Shown here piece after piece: positions 32,201 to 42,157 of a stretch of 64,000 nucleotides of DNA; positions within the stretch are counted from its first letter, which is position 1; each line of letters starts with the position of its first letter. The stretch is from Cytophagaceae bacterium. GTDB taxonomy: Bacteria > Bacteroidota > Bacteroidia > Cytophagales > JAIYAX01. A program made the translations under genes and the position numbers. The stretch covers positions 1 to 64,000 of the forward strand of contig JAIYAX010000023.1 of the NCBI GenBank assembly GCA_027488815.1, read 5' to 3'. The notes beneath the pieces were generated by a model. The model did not search any database, was not told the origin of the DNA, and saw only the letters and a program-made list of their open reading frames with translations.

Positions 32201-34314
32201 GGTCGTTTTTTCTGCTGGCTTTTTGCGGTCTGTTCTTAGGGTCGGTTTATGCTCAGCAAACACCTGCTTCACATCCTTTTATGCCCAAGGATCCGGGTGA
32301 AGCCATCAACTCATCTGCCCATGAGCTCAATCCCATCCTTTCGGAAGATGGACTTACCCTGTATTTTGTAAGAGCCGATCATCCTGATAACAAATTTGGA
32401 GTGGATGGCAGTCAGGACATCTGGGTGTCAACAAGGGCTGACCTTAAGTCGCCCTGGTCAGAAGCAAAGCGACTGCCTGATGAGATCAACAGAATTCAAT
32501 ACAATGCCCTGTATGCCGTGCTGGACAGTGGTCAGACCTTTATCATCGCAGGTAGATTTGGGAAAAAGAGCCTGAACTACCATCGTAGGGGGCTATCCAT
32601 GATCAAAAAGAATGCAGACGGATCATTCAGTCAACCCATGCGGCTGAAAATTCCCCGCTATGAGCGTAAAAACAAAGGGACTACTGCTACAGCTTCTTTT
32701 CATTCAGATGGCAGCCTGATGGCCGTAGGAATGAGCAAAAACTTCGAAAGTTTCAAACAAAGGCTTTACATCAGCCAACTGAAGCCTAACGGGAAATGGT
32801 CAAAGTTGAAAAAGGTGAAAGTGGAGCGTCCCGGATATTCCAATGAGTCGCCCTTTTTCTCACAGGACAAAAAAACATTGTATTTCTCCGCCCTCAGAAA
32901 AGGAGGCCAAGGAGATTATGACCTGTACAAAATTCAGGCATTGGACGTCAAGTATAAAACCTGGTCCACACCGGAACAGCTAAGCGATACCCTCAATTCA
33001 ACAGTCTGGGAAGGTTACTACCGTGAAAATGCCAAGGGGAGCTATGCTGTATTTGCCACAAGCAACCAGTCAAGGGCAGAAGCAGCAGATATCCGTCTGG
33101 TAAAAAAATACGAAGAGAAGCCCTGGTTTGACCTGAAAATCAAATTGGTAGACAGCAGAAATGGAATGCCGCTCGATGTGAAATATTCTCCCAAGCTTTT
33201 GGTCTTAAAACCAGGTCAAGCAGTTGAAGAGATCAATGTTGCGGATAGTTTGATTGCCTATCAGCAACCTTTGAAGAACAAATACAGCTATACAGCCAAA
33301 GCAAACTATTTCAAATCTGATACCATTGAGGTGGATTTAGAAAAAGAGTTGGAAAATGGCACCCAGGAGCTCGTCGTAACAGCTACCCCTTTCCCTTATG
33401 TCGATGTGAATTTGAAAATGCAAAGCACGGATGCTTCGAAACCTTTTGCTATGACCAAACTCAAATTGCTGACAGCCAACGGCGCAGCGGTACCTTCACC
33501 GGAATATGACTACAGCCAGGGAATGGTTAAGTTTCAATTGAAGCATGGAAGCAATTACAGACTAGAGGCGATGGTGAATGACTTCATTGCCAGACCTCTG
33601 GAACTTCCTTTGAGCAATGTGAATGAGTACCAGACCATAGATACCATCATGCGTCTGAGACCTGAGGTGGTGAAGGCGGTAGTCGTTAAACTGGAGGGGT
33701 ATGTGATCGACAAAAAGACAGGCAAGCCCTTGAATCGCCGTAAGCCATTTGATTTGCTCGTAAACGATACCATCCGGATGAATGAAAGTGCCGATACCAT
33801 TTCTCCGGGCATTTATGCGCTAAGTCTGCTTCCAGGACGGATTTATGTACTAGGAGTGCAGCGTAGAGGTTATGCTTCCCTGTTTGATATTCTTGATCTC
33901 CGTACGGCAAAGGCAAGTGCCACTCTGAAAAAGGATTTAACAGTGGTGCCATTGGAAGTTGGACAAAGCATCAAAATCAACAATATCCTTTTTGAAACAG
34001 GTAAAGCGACCATTCAGAAAAGTTCCTTCCCGGAACTGGATCGTCTGGCTGAGTTCCTGAATGACTATGAAATCAAGGCTGAAATTGCCGGACATACGGA
34101 TAATGTTGGTAAGGCGGCCTCGAACCTGAAATTATCAGATGACAGGGCCAAATCGGTGGTAAATTACCTGGTGAGCAAAGGAGTTGAGTCTTCCAAACTG
34201 TCATTCAAAGGGTATGGAATGACGAAGCCAGTTGCCGATAACAAAACGACGAAAGGCAAGGCCGAAAACCGTAGGGTTGAATTCACCGTGCTCGATATCG
34301 TTTTGGAGGAATAA
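32197..34314 (+). CDS. OmpA-family protein with PD40 repeats
   Basis: 705 residues. A signal peptide (1-19, ending SVYAQ) is followed by PD40/TolB-like beta-propeller repeats (about 45-300; 'LNPILSEDGLTLYF', 'ESPFFSQDKKTLYFSALRKG'), a middle beta-rich region, and a C-terminal OmpA peptidoglycan-binding domain (about 585-705; 'INNILFETGKATIQKSSFPE', 'AEIAGHTDNVGKAASNLKLS', 'KAENRRVEFTVLD'). It anchors an outer-membrane complex to the cell wall. It is the last gene of the lipoprotein-DUF5723-OmpA operon and ends 6 bp before the convergent photolyase gene. Confidence 0.9.
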   Translation: MRSFFLLAFCGLFLGSVYAQQTPASHPFMPKDPGEAINSSAHELNPILSEDGLTLYFVRADHPDNKFGVDGSQDIWVSTRADLKSPWSEAKRLPDEINRIQYNALYAVLDSGQTFIIAGRFGKKSLNYHRRGLSMIKKNADGSFSQPMRLKIPRYERKNKGTTATASFHSDGSLMAVGMSKNFESFKQRLYISQLKPNGKWSKLKKVKVERPGYSNESPFFSQDKKTLYFSALRKGGQGDYDLYKIQALDVKYKTWSTPEQLSDTLNSTVWEGYYRENAKGSYAVFATSNQSRAEAADIRLVKKYEEKPWFDLKIKLVDSRNGMPLDVKYSPKLLVLKPGQAVEEINVADSLIAYQQPLKNKYSYTAKANYFKSDTIEVDLEKELENGTQELVVTATPFPYVDVNLKMQSTDASKPFAMTKLKLLTANGAAVPSPEYDYSQGMVKFQLKHGSNYRLEAMVNDFIARPLELPLSNVNEYQTIDTIMRLRPEVVKAVVVKLEGYVIDKKTGKPLNRRKPFDLLVNDTIRMNESADTISPGIYALSLLPGRIYVLGVQRRGYASLFDILDLRTAKASATLKKDLTVVPLEVGQSIKINNILFETGKATIQKSSFPELDRLAEFLNDYEIKAEIAGHTDNVGKAASNLKLSDDRAKSVVNYLVSKGVESSKLSFKGYGMTKPVADNKTTKGKAENRRVEFTVLDIVLEE

Positions 34315-34320
34315 GGCGGC

Positions 34321-35634
34321 TCAACCTAAGGCCTTTTTGTAAGCATCGAGGCATCTTTTTCTGGCAAAAACATGGTCAACGATAGGCTTGGGATAGTCTG
34401 AACTTGCCCACTCAGGCACCCATTTGCTGATGTACTCTTGATTCGGGTCAAACTTTCTGGTTTGTTCCAAAGGATTGAATATCCTAAAATAGGGTGCAGC
34501 ATCAGTACCTGAGCCTGCAGCCCACTGCCACCCTCCGTTATTGGACGATAACTCAAAATCCAAAAGTTTTTGGGCAAAATAAGCCTCGCCCCATCTCCAG
34601 TCGATGAGCAAATGTTTGGTAAGGAAAGAGGCCACAATCATTCTTACCCTGTTGTGCATAAAACCTGTTTCATTTAGCTCTCTCATGCCCGCATCTACGA
34701 TCGGGTAACCGGTTTTTCCTTCGCACCATGCCTTAAATTCCTCTTCGTTGTTCCTCCATTCCAACCGATCATATGCCGGTTTAAAAGCACGATCGGCCAC
34801 ATGAGGGAAGTTGGCCAGAATCATAAAGTAAAAGTCTCTCCAAATCAACTCATTCAGCCAGGTTTCAGAATTTGAAACCGCTTTACTCGCTAATTCTCTG
34901 ATGCTCAGTGTGCCAAATCTTAGGTGCAGGCCAAGTCTTGAGGTTGCAGGTAAAAAGGGGAAATTCCGTTGGTTTGCATAGTTCTTCAACAGTTCTTCTT
35001 TAAGCTCCTTGCCCGGAAAGCTCAATCCTCTGGCTTTGAAACCCATCTCTTCCAGCCCGGGCATTGCCTGCGGAGGGAGGCTGAGCAGGTGATCAAGAAA
35101 TTGCTCTGAGGGGCAGGGTACAGGCATCTGGGTATGCAATCGCTCTTTCCATTTGCGGCTGTACGGGGTAAAAACGGTGTAGGGTTTCCCTTGACCATTG
35201 AGTATTTCCTGCTCTTCGAACATGCACTGATCCTTGTAGCTGAAAACCTGAATTCCTTTGGACTCCAACAACTCAGCTATTTCGCTGTCTCTCTGTTTGG
35301 CATAAGGCTCATAGTCCTTGTTAAAGTGCACCTGACGGACAGGATAGCCGGAGAGTACGTTTTGCCATGCTTCCACAGGATCACCATGCAGTACGAGCAT
35401 GCTTTTGCCAAGTGCTTTTAATTGGTTTTGAATCTGCCTAAGTTCATGATGGATAAATTCCACCCTGCGATCGGTACGATCAGGTAGTAGGTCAAGGATT
35501 TGCCGATCAAAAATAAAGAGTGGCAACACTGGCAATCCCGAATGAAGGGCATGGTAGAGGGCTGTATGGTCATGCAGGCGTAGGTCCCTGCGAAGCCAAA
35601 CAATGCTGATCTCTTCCGAACTCAAATCGTTCAT
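34321..35634 (-). CDS. phrB: Deoxyribodipyrimidine photolyase (cryptochrome/photolyase family)
   Basis: 437 residues, slightly short of the usual 450-480. The N-terminal antenna domain begins 'ISIVWLRRDLRLHDHTALYH'. The C-terminal FAD domain has 'TSRLGLHLRFGTLSIREL', 'WLNELIWRDFYFMIL', 'NETGFMHNRVRMIVASFLTK', 'WQWAAGSGTDAAPYFRIFNP' and the 'DWRWGEAYFAQKLLDFELSS' helix that holds substrate and FAD residues. It splits UV-induced pyrimidine dimers using blue light. It lies 36 bp after tamB on the same strand. A cryptochrome role cannot be excluded by sequence alone. Confidence 0.92.
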   Translation of the reverse strand: MNDLSSEEISIVWLRRDLRLHDHTALYHALHSGLPVLPLFIFDRQILDLLPDRTDRRVEFIHHELRQIQNQLKALGKSMLVLHGDPVEAWQNVLSGYPVRQVHFNKDYEPYAKQRDSEIAELLESKGIQVFSYKDQCMFEEQEILNGQGKPYTVFTPYSRKWKERLHTQMPVPCPSEQFLDHLLSLPPQAMPGLEEMGFKARGLSFPGKELKEELLKNYANQRNFPFLPATSRLGLHLRFGTLSIRELASKAVSNSETWLNELIWRDFYFMILANFPHVADRAFKPAYDRLEWRNNEEEFKAWCEGKTGYPIVDAGMRELNETGFMHNRVRMIVASFLTKHLLIDWRWGEAYFAQKLLDFELSSNNGGWQWAAGSGTDAAPYFRIFNPLEQTRKFDPNQEYISKWVPEWASSDYPKPIVDHVFARKRCLDAYKKALG

Positions 35635-35670
35635 GAAAACGTAACTCTATGGGGGAGGAATTGGTTCGAT

Positions 35671-38600
35671 TTATCGCTCTTCTTCTTCCTTTCGGGCAGG
35701 CATTGCAGCCGGGCCTTGTGGCTTATCTTGCCCACCCTCTTCCTGTTCACCCTGTTCGGCTGGTTCTGTAAACAAGCCATTGTTCTCCTCTTCTTTTCTC
35801 TTTTTACTGATCAATTCAGTGAGTCGGTCAAAACTTTCGGTATGCTGAAGACTTACACCGGCAGTATTGGTGTTGTTGATGTTTGACAAAATGGGGTTTT
35901 GATTGACCCGGTTAAAGGCTTTGATTTTTAGTTTTCCGTAGTTATCGATCAGGTACTCCACGGTCCAGTCTCCAATGATGGAATTGAAAGAAGTTTGGTT
36001 TTGAGCGTTGGTAAAGGTACCGTCTCGAGTTACCCTGATTTTACCGTTGAGCAGGCTGTAGCTAAGCCTTAACTGCATGGTGCTCAGGGCATCCGCACTC
36101 AAGCCATTCAGGTCAATATCCACTTCCAGGTTATCACTCACCTGCGACATCCATGAGCTGAGCTGGTTGGAGAGTAGTTCAGTAAGGCTATTCCCCACCA
36201 GTTGATTCGAACCAGCAAATGAGTTGTCCGGTGAAAGCCGTCTCAGAGCGATCAGCGAGAAGACCTGACGGTTCATTTCCTGCTCGTTCGTGTGGATATT
36301 GGAGTAAAAGGCAAGCACAGCATTGTTCAAGGAAAAGCTGCCGAAGGGGCTAACCACATTTTGGGGGTAATTGCTGATTTTGATGTCAAACTTAAAAGCC
36401 GGCGTAAGCAGAGGGCCACTCAAATTAAGAAAAAGCTCGGTCGGGTATCTGCGCCTGATTTCCGGCTGCTTTACCAGGTTACTGTCTGAGATATTGAGGA
36501 TAGGCAGAAGGGATACATTTTGGGTATAGGAAGCCTTTATGTCCATGATGGCGGCAAAGGCATCCCCATTCCAACTGATTTTTGATCCTGACCGGATGTC
36601 AAATTTCTTGTTCACCACATTTAGGAAGGTGAAGTTGTAGGTTCCATTTAGGATTTCATAAGTGCCCAGCATGGTGAAATCTCCACGGGTATCGATCTGC
36701 ATCTGAATTTTGCCCTTGCCTGTTCCTTTGATGATGTCTCCGGCCCGTTTGTCAAAAATGATTTCAAATGAAGCTTCAGGAGTAAACTCCAGGTTGAAGT
36801 CCATCGTGATGCCCGAAAGGTCTGTTAACTTTTTTTGAGCAATAACTTTTGGAGCCAGGGGGTTACTGAAGCTTATAAAGTCCTGACTGCTTGAACTTTC
36901 TGTGGAGTTTATAGGGATGAAAATTTTACTCCCTTTGTTTGAAAGGGCATTGGCTTTGATGTACACATTGTCAAAATCTCCTGTGATCGCCAAAGTGCCG
37001 GTGATGACCGCAGTACCGTAGTAGTAATCATTCAGGTTTTCTGTTTTTTGAAGAACCAAGAAATCCGTCATACTGGCCGATACATCCAGTCTAAGATTTT
37101 GAAATCCCTGGTGCTTTATGAAGGCTTTGTGCACAAGAGCCGTATTCCCTCTTTCATCACGCAGTGTCGCCTGCCTGAACCCAAACTCCTGGTCGTCAAA
37201 AACAATTTTCTCACTGAAGTAATAAGTAGTGTTCAGGTACAGGATTTTAAACTTCCCTTCGCTCACTTCCACGTTCCCAGTGATTTTAGGGTCATCCAAA
37301 GAACCGTTGATCGTAAGTGAGCCCTTAACTATTCCGTCGATATCACTTACATAATCCTGAAGAAAAGGCTCCAGCAAGGTTAATCTTGCTTCCCTGAATT
37401 GAGCTTTTAATTGGAGAGCTTCATCATTCAACAGGGGATTTACATAGCCGGAGATGGAGATGATCTTCTGATTGTTTCGCTCCACATCCACTTCAACCTC
37501 TACTTTCTTTACTGATTGCAGCCAACTGCCTTTGCCGTTGATGTTCCCTACTTCAAACTTGTTAATCCTCAGGCCTTCAATGTTTACATCTCCTCCGATG
37601 GACTGCTCGGTGTAGAACTCCGCCAGTTCAATTTTGGCATTAAGAACACCCTCCAGCTGGATACCCAGCAATGGGGATAGTTGATCAATCTCAAAATGGT
37701 CAGCAATGAAGTAAAGTGGCTGCTGCTCCTCCTTGCTCAGCACACCATCCACTGAAAGCAGCTGCTCTCCAGATATCAAGTTGACCTGTTCGAATCGAAA
37801 GGTCGAGCCTTTTACAACAATTGCATTGGACTGTTCGATGGTCCATACCCTGTCGAGCACCTTGAAATAGGAAGGGTCAAATCGAATGCGGTAGCCATCA
37901 TCTGTAAAGACCAACTGCCCCTCCAGAGAAGCTGAATTGCCTTCCTTGGCCTGATCAATCGCTAAGTTGAAATCTATTTTGTCTTGATTCCAGATGCCTT
38001 CGATGAGTAAGTTTTCAGATTCCGGGAAGCCTTCAAATTTTTGCTTGCTTGAGTTGACGGTCGCCATGACCAGGAAACCTTCGTCTTCCCTGCCTTTAGA
38101 GGCATAAATGTCAAAATCATTGTCAAAGTACTTCTGTCCGTACAAGCTCAAGACATCGCTTTTAGAGTAAAGCTGTATTTGTTTGAACTCATCCATTTGG
38201 ATCGATCCGTTGATCCGGGTGGACTGACTAAGTTTGATCTCTTCCGTGAACAGCTCCAGAACGGGGTTAAGATTATTCAAGTCTGCTTTGAAGTCCACCC
38301 GATAAGGGCCGGGAACGAGCATGGGGATATTCTGGTAGTAATCCTTACTTTTTTGCTCCTGGTTGAGCAAGGCAAGGCCAAATTCAGTCAAGGTTGCTTT
38401 TAAATCCTTGTACAAAGGGATGAGAGAAAAATTACCTTCCATGGTGAAGGAAGCAAAGTCTGATCTAAAACGCAGGTCACGCTGGTGCCTCTTAAGACTG
38501 GAACTCAAAGAGGCAGCCTCACTGATCAACTGCTTATGGCCGTAGTTCAATAGTAATTCTGAAATACCAAGCATTCCGGTGATGGAATCAATGCTGAGCC

Positions 38601-40257
38601 CTTTGGTATGGGCTGCAAACTGCATGGAAAGCGTCCAAATGCTATCTCGCTTAAGTATCTTATGAATATTGACTTTTTGAATGCTACCTTCGAGATCAAC
38701 GGTCTCTTTGCCCTTCTCCAGATTAATGGTTCCGGCAGCGTACATGATGAGGTTTGAGTCATTTACGAACAGATGGCCGTCAAAGTGATTCTTTGCCAGA
38801 TTTGCATCTACTTTTACATTTTGGTAGGTGTACCCCATCAACTCTATGGAACTGATAGAAGCCTCCGTATCAATGATAGCACTGCTCAGATTAAGCCCTT
38901 CTCCATTGATCTTTCCACTCATAGAGACTTTGCCTACAAATTGTTCCCGATCGGTCCATTTTCCAAAATCAAACAGGGTAGTAGTCAATGATCCTGAGTA
39001 GCGGGTTTCTTCCACTCCTTTCAACTTCAAATTGACATCCGATACCAAATGGCCGAGTTGAGTAGTTAATTCTCCTTTGGCAACAAAGTCATTGATGAAA
39101 CCAGTAAAACTAGCCTGACCCTGAATTTGACCTAGTTTTGTCATCATCTGACCATCATTATAGCCAACGTAGGGGAGCAAGTCATCAGATTTCACACTTA
39201 AGCTTTTGGCATTCAAGCTTAGAAAGGTCTCTTCGATGGCAGGCAATCCGATGAATTCAAAGTCACCTTTCAACTGACTCCCTTTTCCAAAGCCCAACTT
39301 CGCTTCTTTTAATTTCATTCGATCTACGGTACCCTTGAGCTCCCCTGAAAGCCGGTAGATGTCATCATAATCAGCGAAAAATGAATTGAAAACAGCCAGG
39401 TCTTTGCTGTGAAGAATGGCACCATCCAGATGGCCTTCCAGTTGTACTTCACTATTAAACTCCTTAAAAGAGCGAATGCTGTCAAAAGTAAAGGCAAGCG
39501 AGTCTGACAGGTACGATTGCCCCACCCGAAAGTCGATAGCCTCAAAGAGCATCTTATGGTCGGAGTAGGTATATCGTGTACTTAAGTGATGAGCCTTTAA
39601 ACCGGATTCACGATGCCTGCACTCCAGGTGTTTTATGGGAAAAATAAGGGAGTCACTCCAAATTTGAACCTTCTTCATCACCGTTTCAATCGTGTCAATA
39701 GAAAAATGGTTTTCATCAAAGGCCTCTCCTGAAGGCCCATTTTGCTCATCATCTAGTTTGAACGTACCTGTTTCAATAAATAAATTGCCAATGCTGATCA
39801 GCGACGATGGTTCAGGTCCACTGGAGGGTTTTTCTGAAGCAAACAGATCCAGAAATCCATCCAGATTTAAGGCACCCCGGGTGGAGTCATACTTGAGGTG
39901 CAGCCAGGGTTTTGTAAGCCTGATCTGGTCAAAATTAAGTCCCATACCACTTGCCAGGGCAAACAAAGAAATATCTACCGAGCCTTCTTCAAGATAGATC
40001 ATTTGTTGTCCATCGGGCTCATAGATATACACGTTTTCGATACTGAACTTATCGACCCAATCGACCGAAATATGACCAATCATCAGGCGGTAACCTGAAT
40101 TTGTTGTTACTTTTGCGCTTAGGTAGTTCACCAGCCTTGACTGAATGAAAGGCAACTGAATGGCACCGGCCAGCAGAACTGACAAGGCAAGTACCACCGC
40201 CATAGCAGAAACCACCACCTTGAAGAACAACCAAATTGCAGCCTTGACCCTTTTCAT
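35671..40257 (-). CDS. tamB: TamB-family translocation/assembly module (AsmA-like, DUF490)
   Basis: 1528 residues. An N-terminal membrane anchor (about 8-35, LFFKVVVSAMAVVLALSVLL) is followed by a very long periplasmic beta-taco region of the AsmA/VPS13-like type. The conserved C-terminal TamB/DUF490 domain occupies about residues 1010-1460, with 'GDFTMLGTYEILNGTYNFTF' and 'FDIRSGSKISWNGD'. A low-complexity acidic tail is rich in E, Q and G. Such proteins bridge inner and outer membranes and are thought to move phospholipids or help outer-membrane assembly. It is divergent from tsaD with only 12 bp between start codons. Confidence 0.93.
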   Translation of the reverse strand: MKRVKAAIWLFFKVVVSAMAVVLALSVLLAGAIQLPFIQSRLVNYLSAKVTTNSGYRLMIGHISVDWVDKFSIENVYIYEPDGQQMIYLEEGSVDISLFALASGMGLNFDQIRLTKPWLHLKYDSTRGALNLDGFLDLFASEKPSSGPEPSSLISIGNLFIETGTFKLDDEQNGPSGEAFDENHFSIDTIETVMKKVQIWSDSLIFPIKHLECRHRESGLKAHHLSTRYTYSDHKMLFEAIDFRVGQSYLSDSLAFTFDSIRSFKEFNSEVQLEGHLDGAILHSKDLAVFNSFFADYDDIYRLSGELKGTVDRMKLKEAKLGFGKGSQLKGDFEFIGLPAIEETFLSLNAKSLSVKSDDLLPYVGYNDGQMMTKLGQIQGQASFTGFINDFVAKGELTTQLGHLVSDVNLKLKGVEETRYSGSLTTTLFDFGKWTDREQFVGKVSMSGKINGEGLNLSSAIIDTEASISSIELMGYTYQNVKVDANLAKNHFDGHLFVNDSNLIMYAAGTINLEKGKETVDLEGSIQKVNIHKILKRDSIWTLSMQFAAHTKGLSIDSITGMLGISELLLNYGHKQLISEAASLSSSLKRHQRDLRFRSDFASFTMEGNFSLIPLYKDLKATLTEFGLALLNQEQKSKDYYQNIPMLVPGPYRVDFKADLNNLNPVLELFTEEIKLSQSTRINGSIQMDEFKQIQLYSKSDVLSLYGQKYFDNDFDIYASKGREDEGFLVMATVNSSKQKFEGFPESENLLIEGIWNQDKIDFNLAIDQAKEGNSASLEGQLVFTDDGYRIRFDPSYFKVLDRVWTIEQSNAIVVKGSTFRFEQVNLISGEQLLSVDGVLSKEEQQPLYFIADHFEIDQLSPLLGIQLEGVLNAKIELAEFYTEQSIGGDVNIEGLRINKFEVGNINGKGSWLQSVKKVEVEVDVERNNQKIISISGYVNPLLNDEALQLKAQFREARLTLLEPFLQDYVSDIDGIVKGSLTINGSLDDPKITGNVEVSEGKFKILYLNTTYYFSEKIVFDDQEFGFRQATLRDERGNTALVHKAFIKHQGFQNLRLDVSASMTDFLVLQKTENLNDYYYGTAVITGTLAITGDFDNVYIKANALSNKGSKIFIPINSTESSSSQDFISFSNPLAPKVIAQKKLTDLSGITMDFNLEFTPEASFEIIFDKRAGDIIKGTGKGKIQMQIDTRGDFTMLGTYEILNGTYNFTFLNVVNKKFDIRSGSKISWNGDAFAAIMDIKASYTQNVSLLPILNISDSNLVKQPEIRRRYPTELFLNLSGPLLTPAFKFDIKISNYPQNVVSPFGSFSLNNAVLAFYSNIHTNEQEMNRQVFSLIALRRLSPDNSFAGSNQLVGNSLTELLSNQLSSWMSQVSDNLEVDIDLNGLSADALSTMQLRLSYSLLNGKIRVTRDGTFTNAQNQTSFNSIIGDWTVEYLIDNYGKLKIKAFNRVNQNPILSNINNTNTAGVSLQHTESFDRLTELISKKRKEEENNGLFTEPAEQGEQEEGGQDKPQGPAAMPARKEEEER

Positions 40258-40269
40258 TGAACAGTTCTG

Positions 40270-41277
40270 ATGGCGACTTTCATCCTTGCAATAGAAACCT
40301 CCTGCGACGAAACGTCCGCAGCGGTCATAGGTGATGGCAAAATTTTATCCAATGTTGTTTCTACACAGGCCGATCATAGCAAATATGGGGGAGTAATACC
40401 TGAGCTTGCCTCTCGGGAACATTTGAAAAATATACTACCTGTGGTCAAACAGGCTTTGGAAGAGGCAAAAATAATAAAAAGCAACCTTTCGGCCATTGCG
40501 TATACTCAGGGCCCCGGATTGATAGGGGCTTTGCTGGTGGGGAGCACCTTTGCTCAGGCACTTTCTTTGGCCCTCGGAATCCCCAGTATTGGTATCGATC
40601 ACATGAAGGCGCATGTGCTGGCTCATTTCATACGCCCACCCGTACCTGATTACCCATTTCTTTGCCTTACCGTAAGCGGAGGACATACCCAGTTGTTACG
40701 AGTGGACTCCCCTGAGCAAATGCTAGTGCTGGGCACAACACAGGATGATGCTGTTGGGGAGTCTTTCGATAAAATCGGCAAAATGCTTGGGCTGCCGTAC
40801 CCAGGAGGCCCTGTGCTTGATCGACTTGGCAGGGGAGGGGATCCACATCGCTTTAAATTCCCTATGGCCAATATGCCGGGTCTGGATTTCTCGTTTTCAG
40901 GGGTCAAAACAGCAGTCAAGTACTTCCTGAACAAAGAGATTAAGGCCAATCCATCCTTTGTTTCTGAAAATCTGGCCGATCTTTGTGCTTCGGTTCAATT
41001 TTGTTTGGTAGAGACCCTCATGATCAAATTGCAACAAGCTATTGCCGAAACTGGTATCAGAACGGTAGCCATTGCGGGAGGAGTTTCTGCCAACTCAGGC
41101 TTGAGGGCAGCCTTGAATTCCCTGCAAGAAACCGGCTTTTGCACCTCATACATTCCTGAATTAGAGTACTGTACAGATAATGCAGCCATGGTGGCGATGG
41201 CAGCCTGGTTCAGGTATCAATCAGGCTCGTTCACCTCACTGGAAGAACTGCCCTACGCCCGACAAACCCACCGATGA
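40270..41277 (+). CDS. tsaD: tRNA N6-threonylcarbamoyladenosine synthase subunit TsaD
   Basis: 335 residues, the standard length. It transfers the threonylcarbamoyl group to A37 of ANN-decoding tRNAs. Motifs are 'ILAIETSCDETSAAVIGDGK' (ATP site), 'GIDHMKAHVLAH' (the HxxxH metal ligands), 'FLCLTVSGGHTQL', 'DDAVGESFDKIGKMLGLPYP', 'FSFSGVKTAVKYFL' and 'AIAGGVSANSGLR'. The start at ATG 40270 places the ETSCDET box at the usual position. Its stop overlaps the next start (ATGA). The divergent neighbour tamB is commonly next to tsaD in Bacteroidota. Confidence 0.97.
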   Translation: MATFILAIETSCDETSAAVIGDGKILSNVVSTQADHSKYGGVIPELASREHLKNILPVVKQALEEAKIIKSNLSAIAYTQGPGLIGALLVGSTFAQALSLALGIPSIGIDHMKAHVLAHFIRPPVPDYPFLCLTVSGGHTQLLRVDSPEQMLVLGTTQDDAVGESFDKIGKMLGLPYPGGPVLDRLGRGGDPHRFKFPMANMPGLDFSFSGVKTAVKYFLNKEIKANPSFVSENLADLCASVQFCLVETLMIKLQQAIAETGIRTVAIAGGVSANSGLRAALNSLQETGFCTSYIPELEYCTDNAAMVAMAAWFRYQSGSFTSLEELPYARQTHR

Positions 41278-41663
41278 TTCTTAAATTTTCAAAAGGAGAC
41301 ACGAAAACTCATCTTTACCAGGTACGCCCGCAGGACACTGCACGCTTTGAGGCTGGAGAAGTGCATTCTGTTTGTAGTACTTTTGTACTTGCACGTGAAA
41401 TGGAGTGGGCAGGCAGATTGTTTGTTTTGGAAATGAAAGAGGCAGAAGAGGAAGGGATAGGTACCCGAATTGAACTGAAACACCGAAGCCCGGCAGCTGT
41501 TGGGACTACCCTTAGGTTTGAAGCTGAGTATCAGGGTCTTGAAAAAGAAGAAATTCTGGTACAGATTCGGGTGTTTGCAGAAAACCGCCTGGTCGCAGAA
41601 GGACTTACCGGACAGCGCATTATGCCCAAAGAGAAAATAAAGGAGTTGTTCTCAAAAATATGA
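41274..41663 (+). CDS. Hotdog-fold thioesterase, FlK-like
   Basis: 129 residues, one hotdog domain. The pattern 'EVHSVCSTFVLAREMEWAGR' with 'EEGIGTRIELKHRSPAAVGT' and a late 'AEGLTGQRIMPKEK' segment resembles the fluoroacetyl-CoA thioesterase-like family (conserved T in STF, E in the helix, and the final G-x-R). It may hydrolyse an acyl-CoA; the substrate is unknown and the classical FlK catalytic set is only partly present. It overlaps tsaD by 4 bp and lies 19 bp before smpB, so it is part of that operon. Confidence 0.75.
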   Translation: MILKFSKGDTKTHLYQVRPQDTARFEAGEVHSVCSTFVLAREMEWAGRLFVLEMKEAEEEGIGTRIELKHRSPAAVGTTLRFEAEYQGLEKEEILVQIRVFAENRLVAEGLTGQRIMPKEKIKELFSKI

Positions 41664-41682
41664 GAGCAAAGGAGATTAAACT

Positions 41683-42150
41683 ATGTCCACGAAACTAACA
41701 TTTGAGCGTAACATCAGCATTAAAAACAAACGGGCTTCGTTTGAGTACGCTTTGTTGGACCATTGGACAGCTGGAATGGTGCTCACGGGTACTGAAATCA
41801 AATCCATCAGAATGGGCAAGGTCGACTTGAGTGATGCCTTTTGCTTTTATGACGGTACTGAGCTGTTTGTAAAAGATTTGTTCATTTCACCCTATGAAAA
41901 AGGGGGGAATTGGCTCAATCATGAAGGGAAGCGTACCCGCAAACTCTTGTTGAACAGACAGGAATTGAAAAAATTAAGCTTGAAACTGAAAGATGTAGGC
42001 CTTACCATTATCCCAACCCGGCTTTTTATCAATGATCGTGGAGTTGCCAAGCTGGACATCGCCCTGGCTAAAGGAAAAAAACTCCATGACAAGCGGGAAA
42101 GTCTGAAGGAGAAAGACCAATTGAGAGAAGTCAGCAGAAATTTCAGATAA
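41683..42150 (+). CDS. smpB: SsrA-binding protein SmpB
   Basis: 155 residues. It binds tmRNA and brings it to stalled ribosomes for trans-translation. Family motifs are 'ISIKNKRASFEYALLDHW', 'AGMVLTGTEIKSIRMGKVDL', 'EGKRTRKLLLNRQEL' and 'DIALAKGKKLHDKRESLKEK' with the basic C-terminal tail that inserts in the mRNA channel (QLREVSRNFR). It belongs to the tsaD-thioesterase-smpB-NlpC operon. No ssrA gene is present in the window. Confidence 0.97.
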   Translation: MSTKLTFERNISIKNKRASFEYALLDHWTAGMVLTGTEIKSIRMGKVDLSDAFCFYDGTELFVKDLFISPYEKGGNWLNHEGKRTRKLLLNRQELKKLSLKLKDVGLTIIPTRLFINDRGVAKLDIALAKGKKLHDKRESLKEKDQLREVSRNFR

Positions 42151-42157
42151 GTGGTTT